From [Flexibacter] sp. ATCC 35208 (lineage in GTDB: Bacteria > Bacteroidota > Bacteroidia > Chitinophagales > Chitinophagaceae): a stretch of 64,000 nt of DNA. The notes beneath the pieces are model-generated. The model was not told where the DNA came from. It saw nothing but the letters and a program-made list of their open reading frames with translations, and made no database searches. Location of the stretch: positions 25,248 to 89,247 of the forward strand of contig NZ_MTKN01000031.1 of assembly GCF_001975825.1 (NCBI RefSeq), written 5' to 3'. Shown here in pieces: positions 8,250-17,000 of the stretch. Numbering within the stretch: position 1 is the stretch's first letter; each line of letters starts with the position of its first letter. The translations under genes and the position numbers were made by a program.

Positions 8250-9218
8250 ATGAAAAACAAATTGCTTGTACTGTCGCTAGGCTGTATGATCACCCAAAGT
8301 GTATCCGGCCAGGACAATAGTCCTCCCAACCAGCCCTATACGGCTACCCTTCCTGGTACGACTGTTTCTTTCAGGATGGTGCCCATTCCTGCTGGTTCGT
8401 TCAATTGGGGGAGTCCTGTCTCGGAAAAAGGCAGGAAGGAAGATGAAGGTCCCCGCCAGCAGGTAAAGATCGGGGCATTCTGGATGAGCGCACATGAAGT
8501 GACCTTCGATGAATACGATGTGTACTCTGATGCAGAAAAGGACAAAACCCCCATTCCTGATGGTATGACCCGCCCCAGTCCGCCATATATTGACCTGACC
8601 CTGGGTATGGGTAAGCAGGGTGGCTTTCCGGCAAACAGTATGAGCCAATACGGCGCATTGAGCTACTGTCGCTGGTTGTATGCAAAAACCGGTATCTTCT
8701 ACCGCCTGCCTACAGAAGCAGAATGGGAATATGCCTGTCGTGCAGGAGCTGCTACAACTTATCCTTTTGGTAAGGACAGCAGCAGCTTAAAACAGTACGC
8801 CTGGTATGCTGGCAACAGCGGTGGCAAGTACCACAAAGTAGGAGAGTTGCAACCCAATGCCTGGGGATTGTACGATATGCTGGGCAATGTAGCAGAATGG
8901 ACGCTGGACCAGTATGATGTACATTACCTGGAACAGGCGCCAGACAAAGATCCATGGAAGCAACCTACTTCCAGAACACCCCGTAGCATCAAAGGGGGCA
9001 ATTACCAGGATGATGCGGCTCAATTGCGCAGTGCGGCCCGCCTGAAATCTGATCCGGATTGGAACAGACGTGATCCTCAGATACCCAAAAGCAAGTGGTG
9101 GAATGCCGATGCGCCTTTTATCGGATTTCGCATTATCCGCCCTGTAAAGCAACCTACGAAAGAAGAAGCCGGGCAGTTCTTTGCTGACGTGCTGGATAAA
9201 TATATTGGTTCCAGATAA
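8250..9218 (+). CDS. Exported SUMF1/formylglycine-generating-enzyme-fold protein lacking the catalytic cysteines
   Basis: 322 residues with an N-terminal signal peptide (about 1-20, ending SVSGQ). The SUMF1 domain spans about 35-310: VPIPAGSFNWGSP, WMSAHEVTFDEYD, YRLPTEAEWEYACRAG, NAWGLYDMLGNVAEWT, and a C-terminal GGNYQDD...RSAARL...IGFRIIRPV. True formylglycine-generating enzymes have two cysteines between the GG(S/N) block and the R-S-A-x-R block; here that stretch has none. The protein therefore probably binds substrate or scaffolds without making formylglycine, like many Bacteroidota members such as gliding-motility proteins. No sulfatase gene is nearby. It lies 21 nt upstream of a Tat-exported oxidoreductase, so the two are likely co-transcribed. 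Confidence 0.82.
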   Translation: MKNKLLVLSLGCMITQSVSGQDNSPPNQPYTATLPGTTVSFRMVPIPAGSFNWGSPVSEKGRKEDEGPRQQVKIGAFWMSAHEVTFDEYDVYSDAEKDKTPIPDGMTRPSPPYIDLTLGMGKQGGFPANSMSQYGALSYCRWLYAKTGIFYRLPTEAEWEYACRAGAATTYPFGKDSSSLKQYAWYAGNSGGKYHKVGELQPNAWGLYDMLGNVAEWTLDQYDVHYLEQAPDKDPWKQPTSRTPRSIKGGNYQDDAAQLRSAARLKSDPDWNRRDPQIPKSKWWNADAPFIGFRIIRPVKQPTKEEAGQFFADVLDKYIGSR

Positions 9219-9239
9219 CATGCTAAAACACTCACTATC

Positions 9240-10562
9240 ATGCAAAAAAAAGAATTCCACTCAGGTCGTCGTGACTTTGTCAAACAATCCTCGCTTTTGG
9301 CAGGAGGACTGTTAACCCTGCCATTAATCAGTCAGGCCAATTTTTTCTCAGGCGCCAATGACGTCATTAAGATCGCTATGATCGGTTGCGGAGGCCGTGG
9401 CACAGGTGCCGCTGTGCAGGCACTGAGCACAAAACAGAATGTACAACTGGTGGCAATGGCCGATGCTTTTGCTGACCGGTTGAACGAAAGCTATGAAAAT
9501 ATAAAAGGAGAGGTAGGTGATAAACCTGGCCGATTGAATGTAAAAGAGGAACATAAGTTCGTCGGCTTCGATGCTTACCTGAAAGCGATTCCACTGGCCG
9601 ATGTGGTGATACTAGCTACCCCTCCGGGTTTCAGACCTATTCACTTTGAAGAAGCAGTAAAGCAGGGCAAGCATATCTTCATGGAAAAGCCCGTAGCTAC
9701 TGATCCTGCAGGTATCAGGAGAGTATTGGCCGCTGCTGAAATAGCGAAGGCAAAGAAACTGAATGTGGTAGCTGGGTTACAACGCCGCTATCAGAACTCT
9801 TACAGAGAGTTGTATAAACGTGCGCAGGACGGTATCATCGGGGATATTACTTCGATGAATGTATGGTGGAACCAGGGTGCGCTGTGGGTAAAACCCCGCA
9901 AACCGGAATATACAGAGATGGAGTACCAGATGCGTAACTGGTATTATTTCAATTGGCTCTGTGGCGATCATATTGTAGAGCAACATATTCACAATATAGA
10001 TGTGGGCAACTGGTTTATGAATGATTACCCGGTTACCGCAGTAGGTATGGGTGGGCGCCAGGTACGCACAGGCAAAGAGTATGGTGAAATATACGATCAC
10101 CATGCAGTAGAGTATCGCTTTGCAAATGGCGTGGCAATGAATAGTCAGTGCCGTCACTGGAAAGATAGCGCCAGTCGTGTAGATGAAGAGATCACAGGTA
10201 CCAAAGGCCGCATCATCTGCGATAGGGCGGTGATACAGGATCACAAAGGAAAGGTGCTGTACCAGTTTGATAAGAAACAGGAGAACCAGCCATACCAGTC
10301 AGAGCATGATGAACTCTTTGATGCAGTAGCACGCGGTGTGTACAAATACCAGGATGCAGAGCGGGCTGCAAAGACAACGCTCACGGCTATTATTGGTAGA
10401 CTGGCTACTTACTCCGGGCAGATCATTCCTTTTGATCAGGCATTGAAGCTGGACCTGAACTTACAACCAGCCGCCTACGCATTTGATGCAAAGCCGCAAT
10501 TACTGCCGGATGCAGACGGGAATTATCCTGTAGCAAAACCAGGTGCTACCAGGTACGTTTAA
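9240..10562 (+). CDS. Tat-exported Gfo/Idh/MocA-family oxidoreductase
   Basis: 440 residues. A twin-arginine leader (GRRDFVKQSSLLAGG) is followed by an NAD(P)-binding Rossmann fold starting at about residue 42 (IKIAMIGCGGRGTG) and the family's EKPV motif (HIFMEKPVATDP). The C-terminal alpha/beta domain carries the NWYYFNWLCGDHIVEQHIHNID region expected to supply the catalytic histidine. Such exported members act on sugars or glycosides in the periplasm with tightly bound NAD(P), often as oxidoreductases or glycosidase-like enzymes. The substrate cannot be read. Probable operon with the SUMF1-like gene 21 nt upstream; a strong terminator follows. Confidence 0.88.
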   Translation: MQKKEFHSGRRDFVKQSSLLAGGLLTLPLISQANFFSGANDVIKIAMIGCGGRGTGAAVQALSTKQNVQLVAMADAFADRLNESYENIKGEVGDKPGRLNVKEEHKFVGFDAYLKAIPLADVVILATPPGFRPIHFEEAVKQGKHIFMEKPVATDPAGIRRVLAAAEIAKAKKLNVVAGLQRRYQNSYRELYKRAQDGIIGDITSMNVWWNQGALWVKPRKPEYTEMEYQMRNWYYFNWLCGDHIVEQHIHNIDVGNWFMNDYPVTAVGMGGRQVRTGKEYGEIYDHHAVEYRFANGVAMNSQCRHWKDSASRVDEEITGTKGRIICDRAVIQDHKGKVLYQFDKKQENQPYQSEHDELFDAVARGVYKYQDAERAAKTTLTAIIGRLATYSGQIIPFDQALKLDLNLQPAAYAFDAKPQLLPDADGNYPVAKPGATRYV

Positions 10563-10571
10563 CTTTTTCGC

Positions 10572-10606
10572 ATAGTCCGGGCCTTTAAAAAGCCCGGACT
10601 ATTTAT
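10572..10606 (+). terminator. Intrinsic terminator after the Gfo/Idh/MocA gene
   Basis: Perfect 11-bp stem ATAGTCCGGGC/GCCCGGACTAT (10572-10582, 10592-10602) followed by TTATT; it separates the operon from the PBP4 gene that starts at 10618. Confidence 0.8.
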
Positions 10607-10617
10607 TATATTGAAGC

Positions 10618-11916
10618 ATGAGGAATTGCAGAATCTTATTTGTTGTCATGTTGTTGTTCATTTTGCAACAACCCGTGTTTTCACAGTACACTAAAATTCA
10701 AACCTGGTCAGAAAAAGAATTGCTTGTCAGCAAGGCGTTGAGACAGGCGAATGTAGGCATCAGCATTTATGAACCGGCTACTAATAAATACTGGTACAAC
10801 TACCAGGAAGATCACTACTTCACGCCGGCTTCCAACATGAAAATATTTTCCCTGTATACCGGTATGTTATTGCTGGGAGATTCTCTGCCTGCCATCAAAT
10901 ACCTGGATACTGATTCTGTGTTGTATGTACAGGGCACCGGGGATCCTGCCTTTTTGCATCCTGATTACACGTGGCAACCGGTCTTCCATTTGCTGCAGCA
11001 AACCAATAAGAAAATAAAAATTGTTCCGGCCATCAACGAGAATGCCCGCTATGGTTATGGTTGGTCATGGAATGATTATGCAGATTATTACCAGTCAGAA
11101 CTGAATGAATGGCCCATGTATGGCAATGTAGCGAGACTGCGCCATCATGGCGACAGCTTATATATTATTCCAAAAATGTACGAGCTCACAACCAGCAAGG
11201 ATAATAAACTCACTAAGCTGGAAGTAAAAAGAGATGAACGTAGTAACCGCTTCTCTATGGGTTATAACGGTAATGAATATCAACCGGAAGAAGAGGAAGT
11301 GCCTTTCATCACAGGTGGGTTGGAAGACCTGGCGGTCCGTTTGCAGGATACACTGCATAAGCAGGTTTACATTGCTCCCCAGGCGCCAGCAGGATTGCAG
11401 CTGCTGTATAGTATTCCGGCAGATTCTCTCTTCCTGCCTATGATGCACAGAAGCGACAATTTCTTTGCAGAGCAAACGCTCATGATGTGTGCGGGTAAAC
11501 TCTTTGATACGATCAGTACCAGGCACATGATCCGCTATATGCTGGATCACTATTTAAAAGAATTGCCTGATACCCCTAACTGGGCGGATGGTAGTGGTTT
11601 ATCCCGTTACAACCTGTTCTCTCCGAGAGACTTCGTGTATGTACTTTCCAACATGTACAAAACATATCCTACCGCACGTCTTTACAGCCTGTTTGCAACA
11701 GGAGGAAAAGGTACGTTGAAGAACTATTACAAAGAACAGTTTGTACATGCAAAAACCGGTACACTGACAGGCGTTGTGGCACTGAGTGGATACCTCGTAA
11801 CTAAGAAAAATAAGACACTGGTATTCAGTGTGCTTGTCAACAATCACAACAACAGCGCCACTGCCGTACGAAGGGAAGTAGAACATTTCCTGACGCAGGT
11901 ATATGAGAGCTATTGA
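10618..11916 (+). CDS. dacB: D-alanyl-D-alanine carboxypeptidase/endopeptidase (PBP4-type, peptidase S13)
   Basis: 432 residues with a signal peptide (about 1-22). All three penicillin-binding motifs are visible: SNMK at 72-75 with the nucleophile Ser72 and Lys75, SDN at 279-281, and KTG at 379-381. Class C low-molecular-weight PBPs hydrolyse the terminal D-Ala or the D-Ala-meso-DAP crosslink of periplasmic peptidoglycan. The long insert between SxxK and SDN typical of PBP4 is present. It is convergent with the frameshifted lipoprotein gene, and the 3' ends overlap by 7 nt. The start directly follows the upstream terminator, so the promoter must lie within or around the terminator region. Confidence 0.9.
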   Translation: MRNCRILFVVMLLFILQQPVFSQYTKIQTWSEKELLVSKALRQANVGISIYEPATNKYWYNYQEDHYFTPASNMKIFSLYTGMLLLGDSLPAIKYLDTDSVLYVQGTGDPAFLHPDYTWQPVFHLLQQTNKKIKIVPAINENARYGYGWSWNDYADYYQSELNEWPMYGNVARLRHHGDSLYIIPKMYELTTSKDNKLTKLEVKRDERSNRFSMGYNGNEYQPEEEEVPFITGGLEDLAVRLQDTLHKQVYIAPQAPAGLQLLYSIPADSLFLPMMHRSDNFFAEQTLMMCAGKLFDTISTRHMIRYMLDHYLKELPDTPNWADGSGLSRYNLFSPRDFVYVLSNMYKTYPTARLYSLFATGGKGTLKNYYKEQFVHAKTGTLTGVVALSGYLVTKKNKTLVFSVLVNNHNNSATAVRREVEHFLTQVYESY

Positions 11917-12588
11917 TTTTTTAATGAATAGCTGATCAGGCGAATGGTATCCGTGGCGGCATCTTTTTCAATGAATCCTACACTATCAGCATAGAAGTAA
12001 TTGCCGACGGTGCCGAGGCTATATGCTTTCCCTTCTATAATCAGGTAGCTGTCCTGCTTTATGCCTATAACTTTTGAGTAGGTATTACCCAGAACAGTTT
12101 TAGGTGTGGCTTTTTGGATGATGTGATAATCCAGTAGTCCGGTTTCCGGGTTCCCGGAAAAGGTTGTGGCTTTCACCGTATCGGACCAGTGACCGTTTAG
12201 CGGCAGATAGTCATACAATACCGGGCGAACGGCTGCCGGGTGATAGGAGGTGGGGGAAGTGTAAGCTGGTTCATAATAATAGAAAATACCCTGGCTATAA
12301 CGCATATATTGTTTGTTATAACCATCACTCTGAATGAGATAGGTATTACCCTGGATAAGGGTATCGCCGATGACGGTCAGGGAATAATAAAATGTATCCT
12401 GTCGCTGTATTGTACATGTAATTGTAAACAGCCCCTTTTGTATAGGGAGCATAATTGACCACTTCCGGCTCGCTTAAAGAATCTACAGGTACTTCAGGCA
12501 TTCCCTCCAGGCTATATTCTTTTTTACACGCTACAGTTAGGCACAGCACGATAATAACGGGTATAAAAACCCGAATAAAAGATGGCAT
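11910..12588 (-). pseudogene. Frameshifted lipoprotein gene
   Basis: The 5' part (12588 down to about 12390) encodes a lipoprotein start: hydrophobic signal, lipobox LTVAC, then KKEYSLEG and a region ending YAPYTKGAVYNYMYNTATGYI. The frame then runs into a stop at 12346. The -1 alternative frame, open from 12452 to 11910, continues the same style of protein (YYSLTVIGDTLIQGNTYL ... ISYSLKNQ). Removing one base from the A4 run at 12389-12392 joins the two into a 225-residue product with a smooth junction, TGYIYYSLTVIGDT. The gene is therefore either disrupted by a 1-nt insertion or the assembly has a homopolymer error; ribosomal slippage is less likely at such a short run. Function unknown; it looks like a small surface lipoprotein of beta-rich type. 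Confidence 0.7.
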
Positions 12589-12671
12589 AGATTATCAATC
12601 TTTTTATAGTTGGCAATCGGTTGCAGAGGATAGCTCTCCTAACTAACGTAAATAAAAAGCAGGTAGATTTT

Positions 12672-13775
12672 TTAAGGAGTACAAATAACCAGATTTCCTG
12701 ATATTATATCAGCACTGGTATATCCGCTATAGGGGCCAATTTCTTTCTGAAAAACGAGATTACCACAAGGGTCAGTGAGGGTGAGAATTAATGGTTGATT
12801 GGCGGCTACTCTGCCCAGGTAACGGCCATTGGAATTGGTATAACTATAAGTAGGATAGAAGTCAATTTTAGTTGAGATGGTCGTGAGCAGCTTACCGGCT
12901 GGTGCACCCACCTGTTTCAGGATATTAGCATCCAGCGTCACCAGAGAATAGGTTGTGGCAAAGAGCCAGCGGGTGCCTTTCCGGACATTGCCGGTATAGT
13001 CATTTCCTTGTTTATACCCCAGCGTTTCCTGTTGCCAGTATCCGCTGATGGTGTCCAGGTAGAAGAGGCCAATTTGTGCTGGAGCGCTTGCCCGGTAAGG
13101 ACCAGGAATGGTCATGGTAATATTCACAAGGTGCTCACCATCCGGATGCAGCGCCACATTGTTGGAATCAAGCAGATCGACTGCCGCCTGACCAAAAGAA
13201 ATCAAGCCAACTTCATTGCCGTTGTTATCAATGCCTCTCAGATCGCCAGCCATGCGGGTAGGCTGGTCCGGGTCCGATGGTGTGATATAATCTACCGCTA
13301 CAGATACGGTCCCCTTATAGACCTGGTTATTGGAATTTTGGATCTGGTTGGGAGAGAACACGAGGTTCACACCAGTAAAACCAATATTCCCCACCGCACT
13401 ACCGGAAAACGAAGTTGTGAGATCCTTTGGCATCATTGTCAACTTCAGGTATTGCTGGCCGTTGGCATGCGCCATCAGGGTACGAAATCCGTTGATATAG
13501 CCATGTTTTTTGACGGAGATAATAGCCGCATTCGTATCGACCATGACATTGTACAGCGAAAAGAGGCCACTGGAATCAGTTGTTGTGCTTTGATCACCAC
13601 ACAGTACCATTGCATTGGGAATGGGTTGCTGTGCATCATCTACTATCAGCCCCTGAAATGAGGAAGGGGCAGTAGGTGGCACTTCTTGTGGATTGGCTGC
13701 TTCGGAAGAAATGGTCTTTTTACATGCAGCTGCGACCAACAGTAACAAAAAGGGGGACAATCTTAGCCAGTACAT
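12672..13775 (-). CDS. Lipoprotein with an N-terminal carboxypeptidase-regulatory-like (Ig-fold) domain
   Basis: 367 residues with a lipoprotein signal and lipobox (LVAAAC at about 13-18, followed by KK). Residues 40-115 (FQGLIVDDAQQPIPNAMVLCGDQSTTTDSSGLFSLYNV) match the carboxypeptidase D regulatory-like fold common in Bacteroidota outer-membrane proteins. The rest is beta-rich with no catalytic motif I can recognise, including SFGQAAVDLLD and a repeated-strand region up to the C-terminus. It is probably anchored in the outer membrane and involved in binding or assembly. It follows the frameshifted lipoprotein gene in the same direction (84 nt apart, the frameshifted gene being downstream), so the two may be related surface proteins. 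Confidence 0.75.
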   Translation of the reverse strand: MYWLRLSPFLLLLVAAACKKTISSEAANPQEVPPTAPSSFQGLIVDDAQQPIPNAMVLCGDQSTTTDSSGLFSLYNVMVDTNAAIISVKKHGYINGFRTLMAHANGQQYLKLTMMPKDLTTSFSGSAVGNIGFTGVNLVFSPNQIQNSNNQVYKGTVSVAVDYITPSDPDQPTRMAGDLRGIDNNGNEVGLISFGQAAVDLLDSNNVALHPDGEHLVNITMTIPGPYRASAPAQIGLFYLDTISGYWQQETLGYKQGNDYTGNVRKGTRWLFATTYSLVTLDANILKQVGAPAGKLLTTISTKIDFYPTYSYTNSNGRYLGRVAANQPLILTLTDPCGNLVFQKEIGPYSGYTSADIISGNLVICTP

Positions 13776-13867
13776 ATTATCAGTGGGAAAAGCGGGATTA
13801 GCTCTTCTTATAAAGTTATAGCAAATAATTGATTAACAATACATGAGGCTGACCATGACCCTATAAA

Positions 13868-13909
13868 ACGAAAAAACCACTTTTGCCAAAGGCGAAAGTG
13901 GTTTTTTCG
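13868..13909. terminator. Bidirectional intrinsic terminator
   Basis: AAAAAACCACTTTTGCC / GGCGAAAGTGGTTTTTT hairpin with a three-base loop and T-runs on both strands. It mainly ends the minus-strand oxidoreductase gene whose stop is at 13936. Confidence 0.85.
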
Positions 13910-13935
13910 TGGAGCGGGTAAACAAAAATTCGTTT

Positions 13936-15384
13936 TTATACTCCCAGGCTCCATCCCTGACGATAAGTTCTTTTTACGAACTGATTTGCCTCGTCAAAGT
14001 TGGTCACCTTCATATTTTTATTATCCCAGAGCAGTTTTACATAGCGGCCGGGATAGGTAGTTTTACCATTTTCTTCCTTGCGGATGTCAAAGCTTCTGAT
14101 TGCCAGGTTGGCCATCAGCAATGCTTCCGTGAGCGGCCCTGCAATAGAGAAAGGAGAGGAGATCGCCTTGTCCTTATCACTGTTATAACCAGCGATGGCA
14201 GCATTTACCCACTGTACATAGTGACCTTCCGGTACGCGTGCATATTTCTGTGGCACCTTCACCTGTTCTGTGCGGCTGGTTGGCAGCAATTTAGGATCGC
14301 GGCCATAAGTACCACACATCATTTTACCTTTCGAACCGATGAAGATAGCGCCGTTACCACCGTCGCCCATAATTTCATTAGGTCCCAGTTCTTCCGGCCT
14401 TTCAGGCTGGATACCACCGTCCATCCAGTGGAGGGTTACTTCCTTGCCTTTGTGATTTTCAAATTTCAGGATCACGTGAGATGATGGAGGGCAGCTTTCA
14501 GGGAAATAGCCTCTCTTGAATTCATCAACATATACGCTACCTACACTACACTCTACTGACTTGGGAGAACCCAGGCCCAGTATACGGAATGGAGGTTCGA
14601 TGATGTGGCAACCCATATCGCCGAGGGCCCCGGTACCATAATCCCACCAGCCACGCCAGTTGAACGGAACGAGTTTATCAATGTAATCTTTGTAAGGAGC
14701 AGTACCTAACCACAGGTCCCAATCCAGTTCTGTCGGAACAGGTGCTTTCATATCTGACCAGGGAATACCTTGTGGCCATACTGGCCTGTCGGTATAGCAA
14801 TATACGGTATGTACATCGCCAATAGTGCCGGCATCGTACCATTCACGCAGTTGGCGTACGCCATCGCCGCTGGAACCCTGATTTCCCATCTGGGTCACCA
14901 CTTTGTACTTTTTAGCTGCTTCGGCAAGCATGCGTGCTTCGTAGATGTCGTGGGTGAGGGGCTTTTGCACGTAAACGTGTTTGCCCAGCTGCATGGCAGC
15001 CATAGCAGCAACAGCATGCTGGTGATCTGGTGTGGATACCGTCACTGCATCTATGTTCTTATGCTCCTTATCGAGCATCTCTCTGAAGTCTTTGTAAAAC
15101 TTAGCCTTTGGAAAGCGCTTTACACTATTTGCTGCACGACGGGTGTCTACATCGCAGAGATAGGCAATGTCAGAAGGACCTTTTGCTATTTCCTCCAGAT
15201 CGCTTTCTCCTTTTCCGCCAACACCAATACCGGCAACACGCAGACGGTCACTGGGTGCAATGAAGCCTTTCCCTCCTAATACATGCCGAGGCACGATCAT
15301 AAATCCAGCAGCGGCAAGTGCGCCATCTTTCAGGAACGATCGCCGGGAGACCTGACTTCCCGGGGTGTTTTTTTCGTGGACCAT
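13936..15384 (-). CDS. Tat-exported Gfo/Idh/MocA-family oxidoreductase
   Basis: 482 residues. The N-terminus has a twin-arginine signal (VSRRSFLKDGALAAAGFM). The Rossmann domain begins at about residue 48 (LRVAGIGVGGKGESD), with VSTPDHQHA and the variant family motif QKPLTHDI where EKP is usual. The C-terminal domain has GNQGSSGDGVRQLREWYDAGTIGDV and WPQGIPW, which marks the subgroup common in Bacteroidota and Planctomycetota. It probably oxidises or reduces a sugar or sugar acid in the periplasm with bound NAD(P). It is divergent from the gluconokinase gene, with 119 nt between them, so the two may share a regulatory region. It is a distant paralogue of the protein at 9240-10562. Confidence 0.88.
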   Translation of the reverse strand: MVHEKNTPGSQVSRRSFLKDGALAAAGFMIVPRHVLGGKGFIAPSDRLRVAGIGVGGKGESDLEEIAKGPSDIAYLCDVDTRRAANSVKRFPKAKFYKDFREMLDKEHKNIDAVTVSTPDHQHAVAAMAAMQLGKHVYVQKPLTHDIYEARMLAEAAKKYKVVTQMGNQGSSGDGVRQLREWYDAGTIGDVHTVYCYTDRPVWPQGIPWSDMKAPVPTELDWDLWLGTAPYKDYIDKLVPFNWRGWWDYGTGALGDMGCHIIEPPFRILGLGSPKSVECSVGSVYVDEFKRGYFPESCPPSSHVILKFENHKGKEVTLHWMDGGIQPERPEELGPNEIMGDGGNGAIFIGSKGKMMCGTYGRDPKLLPTSRTEQVKVPQKYARVPEGHYVQWVNAAIAGYNSDKDKAISSPFSIAGPLTEALLMANLAIRSFDIRKEENGKTTYPGRYVKLLWDNKNMKVTNFDEANQFVKRTYRQGWSLGV

Positions 15385-15503
15385 ATTAACAATGTTTATT
15401 TAGTTGAGACTGATTTTAATACCCATATCGTGGATCACTATTTGCGTCTTATACGGATTTAAATTATAAATTTATTTTTAAAGAAAGAAGGTAAAATATA
15501 GCA

Positions 15504-16961
15504 ATGGCATACATCATCGGAGTAGATATAGGAACCAGCAGTGCCAAAGTGATTGCAGTAAAGGAAGATGGGAGCGTAATGGCACACTGCCAGCAGGAAT
15601 ACACTATCCTGCAATCCAAACCTGGATATAGTGAACAGGACCCTGCTTTTATTCTGGCTGCTGTGAAAAGTGGGATCAGAAGCGTCGCCACTATAATGAG
15701 GGCGGCGCCGGCTGCTATATCTTTCAGTAGTGCCATGCACAGCGTGATGATCATGTCGGAACAGGGAGAAGCCCTCACCCCACTAATCATCTGGGCCGAC
15801 AACAGGAGTGAGCAGGTGGCAGACAAGCTGAGAGGCACCGCGCAGGGAAAGAAAATTTATGAACAGACAGGTACGCCTATCCATGCCATGAGTCCACTCT
15901 GCAAGATCATGTGGTGGAAGGAAAATGAACCGGAATTATACAAACAGGCTGCCTGTTTTGTCGGCATCAAAGAGTACATCTTCTATCATTTCTTTGGCAG
16001 GTACATCACCGATCATTCCATTGCCTCTGCTACGGGGCTTTTTAATATTCACGAATTGCGCTGGAATACGGATTCGCTCACACTGGCCGGCATCACAGCA
16101 CAGCAACTGCCGGAAGCGGTGAGCAGCGATACCATCATCACTGGCGTAGACCCAGTCATTGCAGCAGAGTTGAATATCCCAGTAGATACACAGTTCATAG
16201 CCGGCGCCAGTGATGGCTGTCTGGCACAGCTGGGCAGCAATGCCCTCGATGCAGGCCATGCCTCACTGACCATCGGCACCAGTGGCGCCGTGAGAATGAC
16301 CATACCCAATGCCATGACGGATCAGCATAACCGGTTGTTTACTTACATTCTGACCCCGGGGCATTTTGTAATAGGAGGTGCTATTAATAATGGAGGTGTA
16401 TTGCTTCAATGGTACCTGGATAAATTTCTGCAGACAGGTATACATATAGACGCCGGTTTACAACAGGCTTTTGCAACCCCTGCGGGTGCAGAAGGTGTGA
16501 TCTGCCTGCCGTATCTGCATGGTGAACGGGCGCCTGTATGGGATGGACATGCAAAGGGAGCTTTTATTGGGATACAACCGCAGCATACCCAATGGCATTT
16601 TATGAGAGCGATGCTGGAAGGGATGGCTTATGGTTTACTAAGTATTACCAAAGCTTTGGAAGAAACGACGGGAGAGGTGAAGAAGATCTCTGTGAGCGGA
16701 GGGTTTACCGCCTCAAAGGAATGGGTACAACTACTGGCAGATATATTCCAGCAACCTATGTATATGACGAAGGAAAGTGATGCATCTGCGATGGGAGCTG
16801 TGATGCTGGCAGCGGGGGCAATAAATTTAAAGATCACCCATACAGCACAGGAGGAAATCGTCTTTGAGCCGGATACGAACAAAGCAGAGCTATATCAAAA
16901 AGCGTATGACGTCTATATAAAACTATACGAGGCATTAAAGCCGGTATTCCCTATAATGTAA
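15504..16961 (+). CDS. gntK: FGGY-family carbohydrate kinase, probable gluconokinase
   Basis: 485 residues, the usual FGGY length. N-terminal ATP fold IIGVDIGTSSAKV (4-16), the sugar-binding SAMHS and WADNR blocks, and the MSPLCKIMWWKENEP stretch characteristic of FGGY gluconokinases rather than xylulokinases. The C-terminal ATPase lobe has GASDGCLAQLGSNA, LTIGTSGAVR, and SVSGGFTASKEWVQLLADI. It would phosphorylate gluconate (or a related sugar acid) at C6 in the cytosol, feeding the pentose phosphate or Entner-Doudoroff route. Its promoter region faces the Tat-exported oxidoreductase, which could supply a sugar acid; this link is inferred. A strong terminator follows the stop codon at once. 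Confidence 0.85.
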   Translation: MAYIIGVDIGTSSAKVIAVKEDGSVMAHCQQEYTILQSKPGYSEQDPAFILAAVKSGIRSVATIMRAAPAAISFSSAMHSVMIMSEQGEALTPLIIWADNRSEQVADKLRGTAQGKKIYEQTGTPIHAMSPLCKIMWWKENEPELYKQAACFVGIKEYIFYHFFGRYITDHSIASATGLFNIHELRWNTDSLTLAGITAQQLPEAVSSDTIITGVDPVIAAELNIPVDTQFIAGASDGCLAQLGSNALDAGHASLTIGTSGAVRMTIPNAMTDQHNRLFTYILTPGHFVIGGAINNGGVLLQWYLDKFLQTGIHIDAGLQQAFATPAGAEGVICLPYLHGERAPVWDGHAKGAFIGIQPQHTQWHFMRAMLEGMAYGLLSITKALEETTGEVKKISVSGGFTASKEWVQLLADIFQQPMYMTKESDASAMGAVMLAAGAINLKITHTAQEEIVFEPDTNKAELYQKAYDVYIKLYEALKPVFPIM

Positions 16962-16990
16962 AACGTCATGCCGGAAGGCATGACGTTTTT
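16961..16990. terminator. Intrinsic terminator of the gluconokinase gene, possibly bidirectional
   Basis: AAACGTCATGCC / GGCATGACGTTT stem with a GGAA loop and a T5 tail, starting at the last base of the gluconokinase stop. On the minus strand the mutL stop (17001) is 10 nt upstream, so it can serve both genes. Confidence 0.85.
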
Positions 16991-17000
16991 AGTTTTCTTC

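Noticed and set aside
8250..9218. A sulfatase-activating system
   Set aside because: The SUMF1-like protein lacks the cysteines and no sulfatase is present.
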